Under the pieces are notes generated by a model, which was given only the letters and a program-made list of their open reading frames with translations, did no database searches and was not told the DNA's origin. Source: Sulfuricella sp. (lineage in GTDB: Bacteria; Pseudomonadota; Gammaproteobacteria; Burkholderiales; Sulfuricellaceae). From it: a DNA stretch of 64,000 nt. The translations under genes were made by a program, and so were the position numbers. Of the stretch, positions 44,370-53,063 are shown piece after piece; positions within the stretch are counted from its first letter, which is position 1, and each line of letters begins with the position of its first letter. The stretch spans positions 171,355 to 235,354 of the forward strand of contig JBAZID010000004.1 in the NCBI GenBank assembly GCA_041651995.1. The letters are read 5' to 3'.

Positions 44370-45292
44370 GCTTCGCTCCTGACAGGCAAGAACTGCGGAC
44401 CCTGTAGCGCCAGACTGCCCAAACGCCCAGGAATTTCCCCGAAAATAACCTCGTGGCGCGGCAGCCGGGCCACATCCAGATCCGCAAAATACTGTGCCAG
44501 CGACACCAGTTCGTAGCCCTGAACGCGCCAGCCTTCAAGCAGCTGCTCGAACACGCCGGCCAGCTTCATGCCTTCCATCTCCGCATGCAGGGTATAGACA
44601 TGGCCGGTCGGCAACGCGGTTTCGGTGAGCTTGAGCAGATGCTGGGCGACGTTCCCGGCAGTGATGCCATCCACGCCGATCAGCTCATCCAGTGTCGGCA
44701 GGGTGGTCGGCAACTGGGGGCAAGCGGTGATTTCAGCGCGATAAACCGGCACGAAAGGTTCGCTGCCGCGCGTGTCGGAGCAATAGGCGAAGCCCAGCTG
44801 CTGTTCCAGGCGCAGGGCATGGCGGTTCATTTGCCAGCCAGCCGCGCCATGCGTACTGGCCGGCGCGCCAAACACCTGTTCAAAGCGGTCGCAGGCGCGC
44901 CGCAGCTCGCGCGCGGTCCAGTCCGCATCCTGGCTGGCGGCGTTATCCTGCCAATAAACGTGGTCGTAACAATGGATGCCCGCCTCGAACCCCGCATCGC
45001 GCACCTGGCGCATGATGCCGGCGCAGCGTTTGCCGATATGCGGCCCCGGCAGCAGCGTGCCGTACATCAGGGTCTTGAGGCCGTAATGCTCGCGTACCGA
45101 GGTGCGCGAAACCTTTTTCATGAAACCGGGGCGAAACACCCGCTTGATGGCGCGGCCGGTGTGGTCGGGGCCGAGGCTGAAGAGAAAGGTGGCCTGGGCC
45201 TGATGCTTTTGCAACAGCTCTACCAGGCGCGGCACGCCTTCACGGGTGCCGCGATAGGTGTCGACATCGATCTTGAGGGCTAATTTTTTCAT
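44366..45292 (-). CDS. ArnD-like polysaccharide deacetylase
   Basis: The 308-residue NodB-fold protein begins LALKIDVDTYRGTREGVPRL, the Asp motif of the ArnD branch, and has AGIHCYDHVYWQD (metal-binding His residues) and THGAAGWQMN. ArnD removes a formyl group from undecaprenyl-phosphate L-Ara4FN before it is added to lipid A. No other arn gene is adjacent, so the real substrate could be another undecaprenyl-linked sugar. Family firm, substrate inferred. Confidence 0.82.
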   Translation of the reverse strand: MKKLALKIDVDTYRGTREGVPRLVELLQKHQAQATFLFSLGPDHTGRAIKRVFRPGFMKKVSRTSVREHYGLKTLMYGTLLPGPHIGKRCAGIMRQVRDAGFEAGIHCYDHVYWQDNAASQDADWTARELRRACDRFEQVFGAPASTHGAAGWQMNRHALRLEQQLGFAYCSDTRGSEPFVPVYRAEITACPQLPTTLPTLDELIGVDGITAGNVAQHLLKLTETALPTGHVYTLHAEMEGMKLAGVFEQLLEGWRVQGYELVSLAQYFADLDVARLPRHEVIFGEIPGRLGSLALQGPQFLPVRSEA

Positions 45293-45415
45293 CGGAAATT
45301 CATGGCGAGAAAGGTAAGCCGCACGCCATTTCCGGCGCGGCTCCAGTCAGTGCGGCAGAAGCCTGACCAGCGCGACGCGGGGATGCGTCACAACAGGGCC
45401 AGGGCGCGGCGAATC

Positions 45416-45619
45416 TCAGTGATGGCGGCGGACCTCGCCCTTCAGCTTGTAAAGCGTGCCGCAATAAGGGCACAACGCCTCGCCCTTTTCCTCCAGCGGC
45501 AGGTAGACGCGGGGATGACTGCTCCATAAAGCCATTCCCGGCGTGGGGCAATGCAGCGGCAAGTCCTCCGGGGTCACTTCGATATAGCGCTGAGTGTTGT
45601 CGGCCAGATTATGTTCCAT
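45416..45619 (-). CDS. Zinc-finger protein (zf-CHCC, NDUFS6-like)
   Basis: The 67-residue protein has the LHCPTP, SSHPRVYLPLE and ALCPYCGTLYKL motifs that form the Cys-His-Cys-Cys zinc site related to mitochondrial complex I subunit NDUFS6. Such proteins are common next to ilvE in betaproteobacteria. The role is unknown, perhaps Fe-S or metal handling. It lies 11 bp after ilvE. Confidence 0.88.
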   Translation of the reverse strand: MEHNLADNTQRYIEVTPEDLPLHCPTPGMALWSSHPRVYLPLEEKGEALCPYCGTLYKLKGEVRRHH

Positions 45620-45630
45620 GGAGCGCGTCC

Positions 45631-46551
45631 TTAAACGAGAGTAAGCCAGTCAGAGTGCTGTGCCGATTTCCCGGTCACACAGTCGAAATACATGCTTTGC
45701 AGGCGCGTGGTAACCGGGCCGCGGTCACCGTTGCCGATGGCGCGGTTGTCCAGTTCGCGGATTGGCGTCACTTCCGCCGCGGTGCCGGTGAAGAAGGCTT
45801 CGTCAGCGCTGTAGACTTCATCGCGCGTGATGCGCTTCTCGATCACCTGCAGGCCGATTTCGGCCGCCAGCTGGATGATGGTGTCGCGCGTGATGCCTTC
45901 CAGCGCGCTGGTCAGGTCGGGCGTGTAGAGCTTGCCGTTGCGCACGATGAACACATTCTCGCCCGAACCTTCGGACACGAAACCGTCCACGTCCAGCAGC
46001 AGCGCTTCCTGATAACCGTCATGCTCGGCCTCGCGGTGGGCCATGATGGAATTCATGTAGTTGCCGTTGGCCTTGGCCTTGCACATGGTGATGTTGACGT
46101 GATGGCGGGAAAAAGACGAGGTCTTGACCCGGATGCCATGCTCCAGCGCCTCGGCGCCCAGGTAGGCGCCCCACGGCCAGGCGGCGACGATGACATGGGT
46201 GGAGAGCGTCTTGGCCGAGATGCCCATGGCTTCCGCGCCGTAGAATGCCATCGGGCGCAGGTAGCCGGATTCGAGATTGTTGTCGCGCACGGCGGCCAGT
46301 TGGGCCTGGGAAATGGTTTCCTTGTCGAACGGCATCTTCATGCCGAGGATGTGCGCCGAACGGAACAGCCTGTCGGTATGTTCCTTGAGGCGGAAAATTG
46401 CCGTGCCCTTGCCGGTCTTGTAAGCACGAACGCCTTCAAATACGCCCATGCCATAGTGCAGGGTATGGGTCAGGACGTGGGTGGTGGCATCGCGCCAGTT
46501 CACCATCTTGCCGTCGTACCAGATCAGGCCGTCGCGGTCGGACATAGACAT
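45631..46551 (-). CDS. ilvE: Branched-chain amino acid aminotransferase
   Basis: The 306-residue class IV PLP enzyme has GLIWYDGKMVNWRDATTHVL, LHYGMGVFEGVRAYK, and the PLP contacts in VDGFVSEGSGENVF and LEGITRDTI. It carries out the last step of Val, Leu and Ile synthesis. The start could be either of the first two Met codons. Confidence 0.95.
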   Translation of the reverse strand: MSMSDRDGLIWYDGKMVNWRDATTHVLTHTLHYGMGVFEGVRAYKTGKGTAIFRLKEHTDRLFRSAHILGMKMPFDKETISQAQLAAVRDNNLESGYLRPMAFYGAEAMGISAKTLSTHVIVAAWPWGAYLGAEALEHGIRVKTSSFSRHHVNITMCKAKANGNYMNSIMAHREAEHDGYQEALLLDVDGFVSEGSGENVFIVRNGKLYTPDLTSALEGITRDTIIQLAAEIGLQVIEKRITRDEVYSADEAFFTGTAAEVTPIRELDNRAIGNGDRGPVTTRLQSMYFDCVTGKSAQHSDWLTLV

Positions 46552-46684
46552 CTTGAATTCTCCGGAAAAATGCTTTGATAAAGTTCAAAATTGTAGCTTA
46601 AATTTGGCCACTTGAGGAACGCGCCACGCTAAATTCAGGCTTCTTCATCCGCTGCATTTGCCGTTATCAGGCTTTTCCAACAGA

Positions 46685-48532
46685 ATGCGAGGCATGCGCC
46701 GCTTACCCATCCCGCCCCTAGTGCTGCTCGCGCTTGCCATCGCCCTCAGCGCGATCGCCGAAATATCCGCACTGCACGGGCTGCTGCCGCTGGAAAACCG
46801 GGTTTCCGATTATTTTGTCAGAACCCACGCCCTGACGCAGAAAGCCGATCCGGCTATCGTGATCGTGGATATCGACGAAAAAAGCCTCGCCAGCATGGCT
46901 GATAGCGCCGGCAGCTGGCCCTGGCCGCGCTCCGTCCATGGCGAACTGGTGGAAGCGATCGAGCGCCAGCAGCCGCTGGCCATCGTGTTCGACATCCTGT
47001 TTACCGACCCGGACATTTACCGCCCGGAAAGCGATGCCTATTTCAATGCGGCGGTGGCGCGGCATCGCAATATCTATTTCCCCATGATCCGGCTCGATCC
47101 CGCCCACGACAAAAAAGGTGTACCCGCCGCAGAATTCGCCGCGCTGATCGGCATGGAAGCAACCTCCAGGGCTGACCCGAATGCCAGGGTGGCGCTGGTT
47201 CCTCCACGCGCCATCGACACCGGCAGCTGGCGGCTCGGCGCCATCAACTACAGCGAGGACAGCGACGGCATCGGCCGCCGCTACCATGTTTATCTGCCGG
47301 CCTCCGGCTGGCGCATTCCCTCCTTGCCGGCCCGGCTGGCCAGGGATCTGGGTTTTGACGTGCCGCAAACGGAGCAGATCATTCTCGGCTGGCGCGGCGG
47401 CGCGCTCTCGCATCCGCATATTTCCTACGCCGATCTCTACCTCGACGCCAGCCGCAAAACTCCGTTGCGCCCGCAACAGGAATTGAAAGGCAAGATTGTC
47501 ATCATCGGCGCCGCGGCTTCGGGTCTGCACGATATCCGCTCCACTCCGGTCAGCAGCCTGCACCCGGCGCTGGAAATCCTCGCCACCGCCATCGACAACC
47601 TGAAAAACCGCGGCCATTTCCATACCGCACCGGCCTACACCGCGCCGGTGCTGGCACTGGCATTGATCGCGCTGCTGTTGCTGCTGTTTACCCGCTACCA
47701 CCAGACCATTCGCATTGGCGCGGCGCTGCTGGCGATCACCGCGGCGCTGCTCGGAGCCAGTTATTTTGCGGTCAGCCAGCGCTGGCTGGTGCCGGTCTTT
47801 CTGCCGCTGCTGTTTGCCTGGGCCTTCTACTTTGCGGCGGCGCTGCACGAGTACCTGCGCGAGCGCAAGGCGCGCGAACAGACGGTGCAGATGTTCAACC
47901 GCTTTCTCGACCCGCGCGTGGTGAACGAGCTGGTGCACCAGGGCCAGACCGCGCAAAGTATGAGCGGGCAGACCCAGACCGTGACCGTGCTGTTTTCGGA
48001 TATCCGCAATTTCACCACCTATTCAGAGCAGCACAGCGCGGAACAGGTGGTGGCCATGCTGAACCGTTATTTCAGCCTGCAGGTCGAGGTGATTTTTCGT
48101 CACGGCGGCACCCTGGACAAATTCATCGGCGACGCCATCATGGCTTTCTGGGGAGCGCCCACCGCCGACCCGCAGCACGCCGCCAATGCCGTGGCGGCAG
48201 CATTGGAAATGGCCCAGCGCCTGGAAGAATTCAAGCGCGAGCTGGGCGCAGCCGGGGCAGCCTTCGATGTCGGCATCGGCATCCACAGCGGCCCGGCAGT
48301 GGTCGGCTTCATCGGCTCGGAGCGGCGCCAGGATTACACCGCCATCGGCGATACGGTCAATCTCTCCAGCCGCATCGAGGGCGAGACCAAGGGCGTGGCG
48401 CGCATCCTGGTGTCGGACGAAACCCGCGCCCTGTGCGCGGACAAGTTTGACTTTATCGACCATGGATTTTATAAAGTCAAAGGGCGCAGCCAGGAAGCGC
48501 ATTTGTTTGAACCACGGAGAAAAGCGGCATGA
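46685..48532 (+). CDS. CHASE2-domain class III adenylate cyclase
   Basis: The predicted 615-residue protein has an N-terminal membrane helix, an extracytoplasmic CHASE2 sensor (about 30-310, DYFVRTHALTQKADPAIVIV), three membrane helices (about 315-390) and a C-terminal class III cyclase domain. Catalytic features are present: metal Asps in LFSDIRNFT and FIGDAIMAFWG, the purine-binding Lys in TLDKF, Asp in YTAIGDTVN and the transition-state Asn/Arg in NLSSR. The Lys/Asp pair predicts cAMP rather than cGMP. The start is uncertain (46685 or 46694; a TTG further up is less likely). It is the first gene of an eight-gene same-strand run and overlaps the SH3 gene. Confidence 0.9.
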   Translation: MRGMRRLPIPPLVLLALAIALSAIAEISALHGLLPLENRVSDYFVRTHALTQKADPAIVIVDIDEKSLASMADSAGSWPWPRSVHGELVEAIERQQPLAIVFDILFTDPDIYRPESDAYFNAAVARHRNIYFPMIRLDPAHDKKGVPAAEFAALIGMEATSRADPNARVALVPPRAIDTGSWRLGAINYSEDSDGIGRRYHVYLPASGWRIPSLPARLARDLGFDVPQTEQIILGWRGGALSHPHISYADLYLDASRKTPLRPQQELKGKIVIIGAAASGLHDIRSTPVSSLHPALEILATAIDNLKNRGHFHTAPAYTAPVLALALIALLLLLFTRYHQTIRIGAALLAITAALLGASYFAVSQRWLVPVFLPLLFAWAFYFAAALHEYLRERKAREQTVQMFNRFLDPRVVNELVHQGQTAQSMSGQTQTVTVLFSDIRNFTTYSEQHSAEQVVAMLNRYFSLQVEVIFRHGGTLDKFIGDAIMAFWGAPTADPQHAANAVAAALEMAQRLEEFKRELGAAGAAFDVGIGIHSGPAVVGFIGSERRQDYTAIGDTVNLSSRIEGETKGVARILVSDETRALCADKFDFIDHGFYKVKGRSQEAHLFEPRRKAA

Positions 48533-49077
48533 AATCATTTGTTGCATGGGTCTTGCTGGGGCTGGCCTGCAGTCTTTCTGCCGCCGCCGAGACCGCAGTC
48601 ACAAGCAGGGAAACCGAACTCAAGCGCGAGCCTTTCAGCGACGCCGCCACGCTGGCCACCTTGCCGGCGCAAAGCAGCGTGGAAATCCTCAAGCGCCAGG
48701 GTGGCTGGACCCAGGTCAAGCCGACCAATGCCGCCGCGGGCTGGGTCAGAATGCTGAACCTGCGCCTCGGCAGCGGAAGCGCCACGAAGCAGGGCGATTC
48801 CGGCATCGGCGCCCTGTTCAACGTCGCCCGCAGCGGCAGCAGCGGCAATACCGTCACCACTGGCATACGCGGCCTGTCCGAGGAAGATCTGCGCACCGCC
48901 CGGCCCAATCCGCAGGAGCTGCAACGGATGCGGCAATTCTCGGTTTCCGCGCCTGAAGCGCAAAAATTCGCCAGTGCCGCCAGGCTGCAGAAGCAGCCGG
49001 TGGAATACCTCAGGGGCAGCGCTGGCGCGGCTTCTTCCAATAGCAATCCGGCCTCTTCCTGGGGGGATACGCCATGA
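48529..49077 (+). CDS. Exported SH3-domain protein
   Basis: The 182-residue protein has a signal peptide (SFVAWVLLGLACSLSAAAE) and one bacterial SH3 domain (about 22-80, TELKREPFSDAATLATLPAQ to GWVRMLNLRLG). The rest is low-complexity and probably periplasmic. SH3b domains often bind peptidoglycan. It overlaps the cyclase gene by four bases (ATGA) and the M48 gene by four (ATGA). Confidence 0.85.
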   Translation: MKSFVAWVLLGLACSLSAAAETAVTSRETELKREPFSDAATLATLPAQSSVEILKRQGGWTQVKPTNAAAGWVRMLNLRLGSGSATKQGDSGIGALFNVARSGSSGNTVTTGIRGLSEEDLRTARPNPQELQRMRQFSVSAPEAQKFASAARLQKQPVEYLRGSAGAASSNSNPASSWGDTP

Positions 49078-49940
49078 GACATTTTTCACGTTCACTCAGC
49101 GCGCTGCTGACCGGTCTATTGCTGTCTTCACCAGCCTGGGCCCTCAACTTCAATCTTGAGGACCTGGGAAAGGTCGTCAACATCGCCAAGAAAACCACGG
49201 AACTCAAGGAAGTGGACGAAAGCGGCGAGATCGCCATCGGCGAGGGCGTCGCCTCCAACCTGCTCGGCGCAGCCCCGCTACTCAGGAACGAAGGCCTGCA
49301 ACGCTATGTCAACCAGGTCGGGCGCTGGCTTGCGCTGCAAACCGAGCGCCCTGATCTCGCCTGGCATTTCGGCGTGATCGACAGCATGAACGTGAATGCC
49401 TTTGCCACGCCCGGCGGCTACATTTTCCTCACCCGCGGCCTGGTCATGAAAATGCGCAACGAAGCCGAGCTGGCCGGTGTTCTGGCACATGAGATCTCCC
49501 ACGTGCTGCGCCGCCATCACCTCAACGCCATCCAGAAAAATGCGCAGATGGGCATCCTCGGCGATGTACTCAATGCCGCCGCCGAGCGCAACCAGAACAG
49601 CGCGGCACTGAAAAAAGTGGTCAGCACCGGCACCGAACTCTATGCGCGCGGGCTCGACAAGGATGACGAATTCGAGGCCGACCGCATGGGCATCGTGATC
49701 GCCACGCGCGCCGGTTATGACCCCTACGGCCTGGCTGCGGTGCTGCAGACGCTGGATCACATGAACCCGCAGGACGGCAGCCTGGCATTGATGTTCAAGA
49801 CCCACCCCAGCCCCGCCAGCCGGCTCGAACTGCTGGATGGGATGATGTCAGGCACTTTTGACCAGTATCGCGGCGAAACCGTGCAAGCCCGCTTCCAGAA
49901 AATCATTCCGCAAGGAAATACCAGGGAAAAAATCCAGTGA
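49074..49940 (+). CDS. Periplasmic M48-family metalloprotease
   Basis: The 288-residue protein has a signal peptide ending SPAWA and the zinc-protease motif VLAHEISHVLRRHH, with the third ligand Glu in DEFEADRMGIVIAT. It resembles BepA/YfgC and LoiP-type periplasmic proteases that process or degrade misassembled outer-membrane proteins, although it lacks the C-terminal TPR of BepA. It overlaps its neighbours on both sides, so it is in the same operon. Confidence 0.9.
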   Translation: MRHFSRSLSALLTGLLLSSPAWALNFNLEDLGKVVNIAKKTTELKEVDESGEIAIGEGVASNLLGAAPLLRNEGLQRYVNQVGRWLALQTERPDLAWHFGVIDSMNVNAFATPGGYIFLTRGLVMKMRNEAELAGVLAHEISHVLRRHHLNAIQKNAQMGILGDVLNAAAERNQNSAALKKVVSTGTELYARGLDKDDEFEADRMGIVIATRAGYDPYGLAAVLQTLDHMNPQDGSLALMFKTHPSPASRLELLDGMMSGTFDQYRGETVQARFQKIIPQGNTREKIQ

Positions 49941-50701
49941 AGCTGACCGTGCTCGGCTGTAGCGGCGGCATTGGGGCCGGGCTGCGCACCACGGCCATGC
50001 TGCTCGATGAGGACATCCTGATCGACGCCGGGACGGGGGTGGGCGATCTGACGCTGGAAGCGATGCGCCGCATCGACCACGTGTTTCTCACCCATTCGCA
50101 CCTCGACCATGTCACCAGCCTGCCCTTCCTGCTCGACTCCACTGGCGACATGCGCGACCGGCCGGTCACCGTTCATGCCCTGCCGGAAACCATCGCGGTA
50201 TTGCGGGAGCACCTGTTCAACTGGAAGCTGTGGCCGGATTTCACCCGGATTCCCGAACCGGACCGCCCTTTCCTGCGCTTCGAGACCATACACACCGGAC
50301 AAACCGTGGAGCTGGGTGGACGCAGGATCACCGCCCTGCCCGCCCTGCACGTACTCCCGGCGGTCGGCTACCTGCTCGACAGCGGCCAGGCCAGCCTCGC
50401 CTTCAGCGGCGACACCATCGCTTGCGAGCCATTCTGGGACGCCCTGAACAGGGTGGATAACCTGCGCTACCTGCTGATTGAAACTTCCTTCACCAACGCC
50501 GAGCACGGCATCGCCCTGGCGGCCAAACACTATTACCCCAGCCTGCTGGCGGAAAATCTGTCCCGGCTGAAACGGGCGGCTGAAATCTACATCACCCATC
50601 TGGGCCCCAGCGAGCAGGAAGAGATCATGGCCGAGATCCAGGCCGCCGCAACAGGATTCGAGCCCAGGAAACTGGAACACGGTCACATTTTCAAGTTTTA
50701 G
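49937..50701 (+). CDS. Metallo-beta-lactamase-fold 3',5'-cyclic-nucleotide phosphodiesterase
   Basis: The 254-residue protein has the class II PDE-like MBL layout: VLGCSGGIG at the start, the metal motif THSHLDHV, LAFSGDTIACEPFW and a late His in ITHLGPSE. Class II PDEs of this type hydrolyse cAMP or cGMP. The cytoplasmic location (no signal) and position four genes after an adenylate cyclase and before a cyclic-nucleotide-binding-domain gene support cAMP turnover. The start overlaps the M48 gene (ATGA). Confidence 0.75.
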   Translation: MKLTVLGCSGGIGAGLRTTAMLLDEDILIDAGTGVGDLTLEAMRRIDHVFLTHSHLDHVTSLPFLLDSTGDMRDRPVTVHALPETIAVLREHLFNWKLWPDFTRIPEPDRPFLRFETIHTGQTVELGGRRITALPALHVLPAVGYLLDSGQASLAFSGDTIACEPFWDALNRVDNLRYLLIETSFTNAEHGIALAAKHYYPSLLAENLSRLKRAAEIYITHLGPSEQEEIMAEIQAAATGFEPRKLEHGHIFKF

Positions 50702-50709
50702 GACTCATT

Positions 50710-53061
50710 GTGAACACACCCGCAAACAGCGCAGCCAACATTTCCGAACTGAGCGGCCAGCTCGTTTTCTCGCGCAAGCTGCACGCCGTCACCAACAAGA
50801 TTCACGCCACCCAGAACATCGATGAAATCATGCTGCAGCTATCGAGCGACATCTGCGCCCTGTTCGGGGCAGACCGGCTGACGCTCTACAGCATCGGTGC
50901 GGACAAGACATCGATCAACACCCGGATCAAAACCGGCCTGGGGGCCTTCAAGGATTTCAAGCTGCCCATTTCATTGCAAAGCGTGGCGGGCTATGTGGCG
51001 CTCAACAAGGCCATCGTCAATATCCAGGATGTGTATGACGATGAAGAGCTGAAAACCCACCACCCCGGCATCAATTTCCTCAAGGATATCGACCGCAAGA
51101 GCGGCTATCGCACCAAGCAGATGCTGGTGGCGCCCATCATCGACGCGGACAGCGGCGAACTGAACGGGGTCATCCAGCTGATCAATGCCCTGTCCGGACA
51201 GCCCTTTTCCACCGCTGCGGAAGAAGGCCTGCAGGAGCTGGCCAAGACCCTGTCCATCGCTTTCAGACAACGCCAGCGCATCCGCACCAAATTTGATGCG
51301 CTGATCGGCCAGGGCATTATTTCCGCAGCCGAGATCGAACTGGCCACGCGTTCCTCGCATCGTAAAAACAGGGACATCGAAGAGATCCTGCTGGAAGAAT
51401 TCCAGGTCAAGACCGCCGATCTCGGCCAGTCGCTGGCGGATTTCTATCATGTCCCCTATGAGCCATTCAAATCCGGCCGCATCAAGCCCGACGATCTGCT
51501 CAAGAACCTCAAGCGCGATTATGTCGAAGGCAGCCTGTGGATACCGGTCGACGACACCCCGGAAGGCATGGTGATCGTGACGCCGGAACCGGACCGGGTA
51601 ATCGGCTCGCACGTGGTCAGCAATATCTTCCCCAAGCACAAGCTGGTTTACCGGGTATGCACGCGGCACGATTTCGCCGCCACCCTGGATCAGTTTTACG
51701 GCGCCTCCGCCAATCTCGGGTCAATTGACGACCTGTTGTCGAATCTCGACGAGGAAACAGCCGTTGAAAGCACCAGCAGCGAGGAGCTGTCCGCCGCCAG
51801 CGACAACGAGCTGGTCAAGCTGGTCAACAAGATCATCGTGGACGCCTACAACCAGGGCGCCTCGGATATCCACATCGAGCCTTACCCCGGCAAGAACAAG
51901 ACCATGATCCGTTTCCGCAAGGACGGCACGCTGTTCCCCTACATCGAGATTCCGGCCAGCTACCGCTCCGCCCTCCTGGCACGCCTGAAAATCATGTGCG
52001 ACCTGGATATTTCCGAAAAGCGGAAACCCCAGGACGGAAAGATCATGTTCAAGAAATACGGGCCGCTGGACATCGAGCTGCGCGTTGCGACCATTCCCAC
52101 CTCGGGCGGCCTGGAAGACGTGGTGATGCGCATCCTGGCCGCGGGCGAACCGATCCCCATCGACAAACTGGGGGTCAGCCCGCACAACCTGGAGCGCCTG
52201 AAGAACGTGGTCAGCAAGCCCTACGGCCTGTTTCTGGTGTGCGGCCCGACCGGCTCCGGCAAGACCACCACCCTGCATTCGGTGCTGGGCTACATCAACA
52301 CGCCCGAAACCAAGATCTGGACCGCGGAAGACCCGGTGGAAATCACCCAGAAGGGCCTGCGCCAGGTGCAGGTCAACCCCAAGGCGGGGATTACCTTTGC
52401 GGTGGCGATGCGCGCCTTCCTGCGCGCCGATCCGGACGTGGTGATGGTGGGCGAGATGCGCGACAAGGAAACCGTCGCCACCGGCATCGAAGCCTCGCTC
52501 ACCGGCCACCTGGTGCTCTCGACGCTGCATACCAACAGCGCGCCGGAAAGCATCGTGCGCCTGCTCGACATGGGCATGGACCCGTTCAACTTCGCCGATG
52601 CCCTGCTCGGCATCCTGGCCCAGCGCCTGGGCAAGAGCCTGTGCTCCGCGTGCAAGAAACCCTACACCCCCTCGGCGCAGGAAATCGAATCACTGCTCAC
52701 GGAATACAGCGAGGAACTGAAAAACACCCCGGACTGGCTCAAGGACCCCGTTGCCGCGCGCAACAACCTGCACCAGTCGTGGCTCAAGACCTACGCTAAT
52801 GAAAAGGGCGAGCTGCAACTGCACAAGCCGGTCGGCTGCGAAAAATGCAACAAGACTGGCTACAAGGGACGCTTCGGCCTGCACGAGCTGCTGATCGGCT
52901 CCGATGCGGTCAAGAAAAACATCCAGGAACATGCCCGTGTCGCCGAACTGACCGTGACCGCGCTGTCCGAAGGCATGCGCACCCTGCGCCAGGACGGCAT
53001 CGAAAAAGTCCTGCAGGGCATCACCGACATGAAGCAGGTGCGCTCGGTGTGCATCAAATAG
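50710..53061 (+). CDS. GAF-MshEN-GspE/PilB-type secretion ATPase
   Basis: The 783-residue protein begins at a GTG. It has an N-terminal GAF domain (about 30-185), an MshEN-like region (about 195-330), and a C-terminal GspE/PilB ATPase: Walker A GPTGSGKTTT (G512, K518), the Asp box DPDVVMVGEMRDKETVATGI and the His box SLTGHLVLSTLHTN. A zinc-binding Cys4 motif is split as CSACKKP and CEKCNKTG. MshEN domains can bind c-di-GMP. No pilus or type II secretion gene is adjacent, so the GAF-ATPase may drive a remote machine or act in signalling. Confidence 0.88.
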   Translation: MNTPANSAANISELSGQLVFSRKLHAVTNKIHATQNIDEIMLQLSSDICALFGADRLTLYSIGADKTSINTRIKTGLGAFKDFKLPISLQSVAGYVALNKAIVNIQDVYDDEELKTHHPGINFLKDIDRKSGYRTKQMLVAPIIDADSGELNGVIQLINALSGQPFSTAAEEGLQELAKTLSIAFRQRQRIRTKFDALIGQGIISAAEIELATRSSHRKNRDIEEILLEEFQVKTADLGQSLADFYHVPYEPFKSGRIKPDDLLKNLKRDYVEGSLWIPVDDTPEGMVIVTPEPDRVIGSHVVSNIFPKHKLVYRVCTRHDFAATLDQFYGASANLGSIDDLLSNLDEETAVESTSSEELSAASDNELVKLVNKIIVDAYNQGASDIHIEPYPGKNKTMIRFRKDGTLFPYIEIPASYRSALLARLKIMCDLDISEKRKPQDGKIMFKKYGPLDIELRVATIPTSGGLEDVVMRILAAGEPIPIDKLGVSPHNLERLKNVVSKPYGLFLVCGPTGSGKTTTLHSVLGYINTPETKIWTAEDPVEITQKGLRQVQVNPKAGITFAVAMRAFLRADPDVVMVGEMRDKETVATGIEASLTGHLVLSTLHTNSAPESIVRLLDMGMDPFNFADALLGILAQRLGKSLCSACKKPYTPSAQEIESLLTEYSEELKNTPDWLKDPVAARNNLHQSWLKTYANEKGELQLHKPVGCEKCNKTGYKGRFGLHELLIGSDAVKKNIQEHARVAELTVTALSEGMRTLRQDGIEKVLQGITDMKQVRSVCIK

Positions 53062-53063
53062 CC

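Noticed and set aside
52845..53063. Longer reading of the GAF-HD-GYP protein
   Set aside because: The extra N-terminus lies in the ATPase gene in another frame and is Arg/His-rich; the ATG at 53064 directly follows the ATPase stop.
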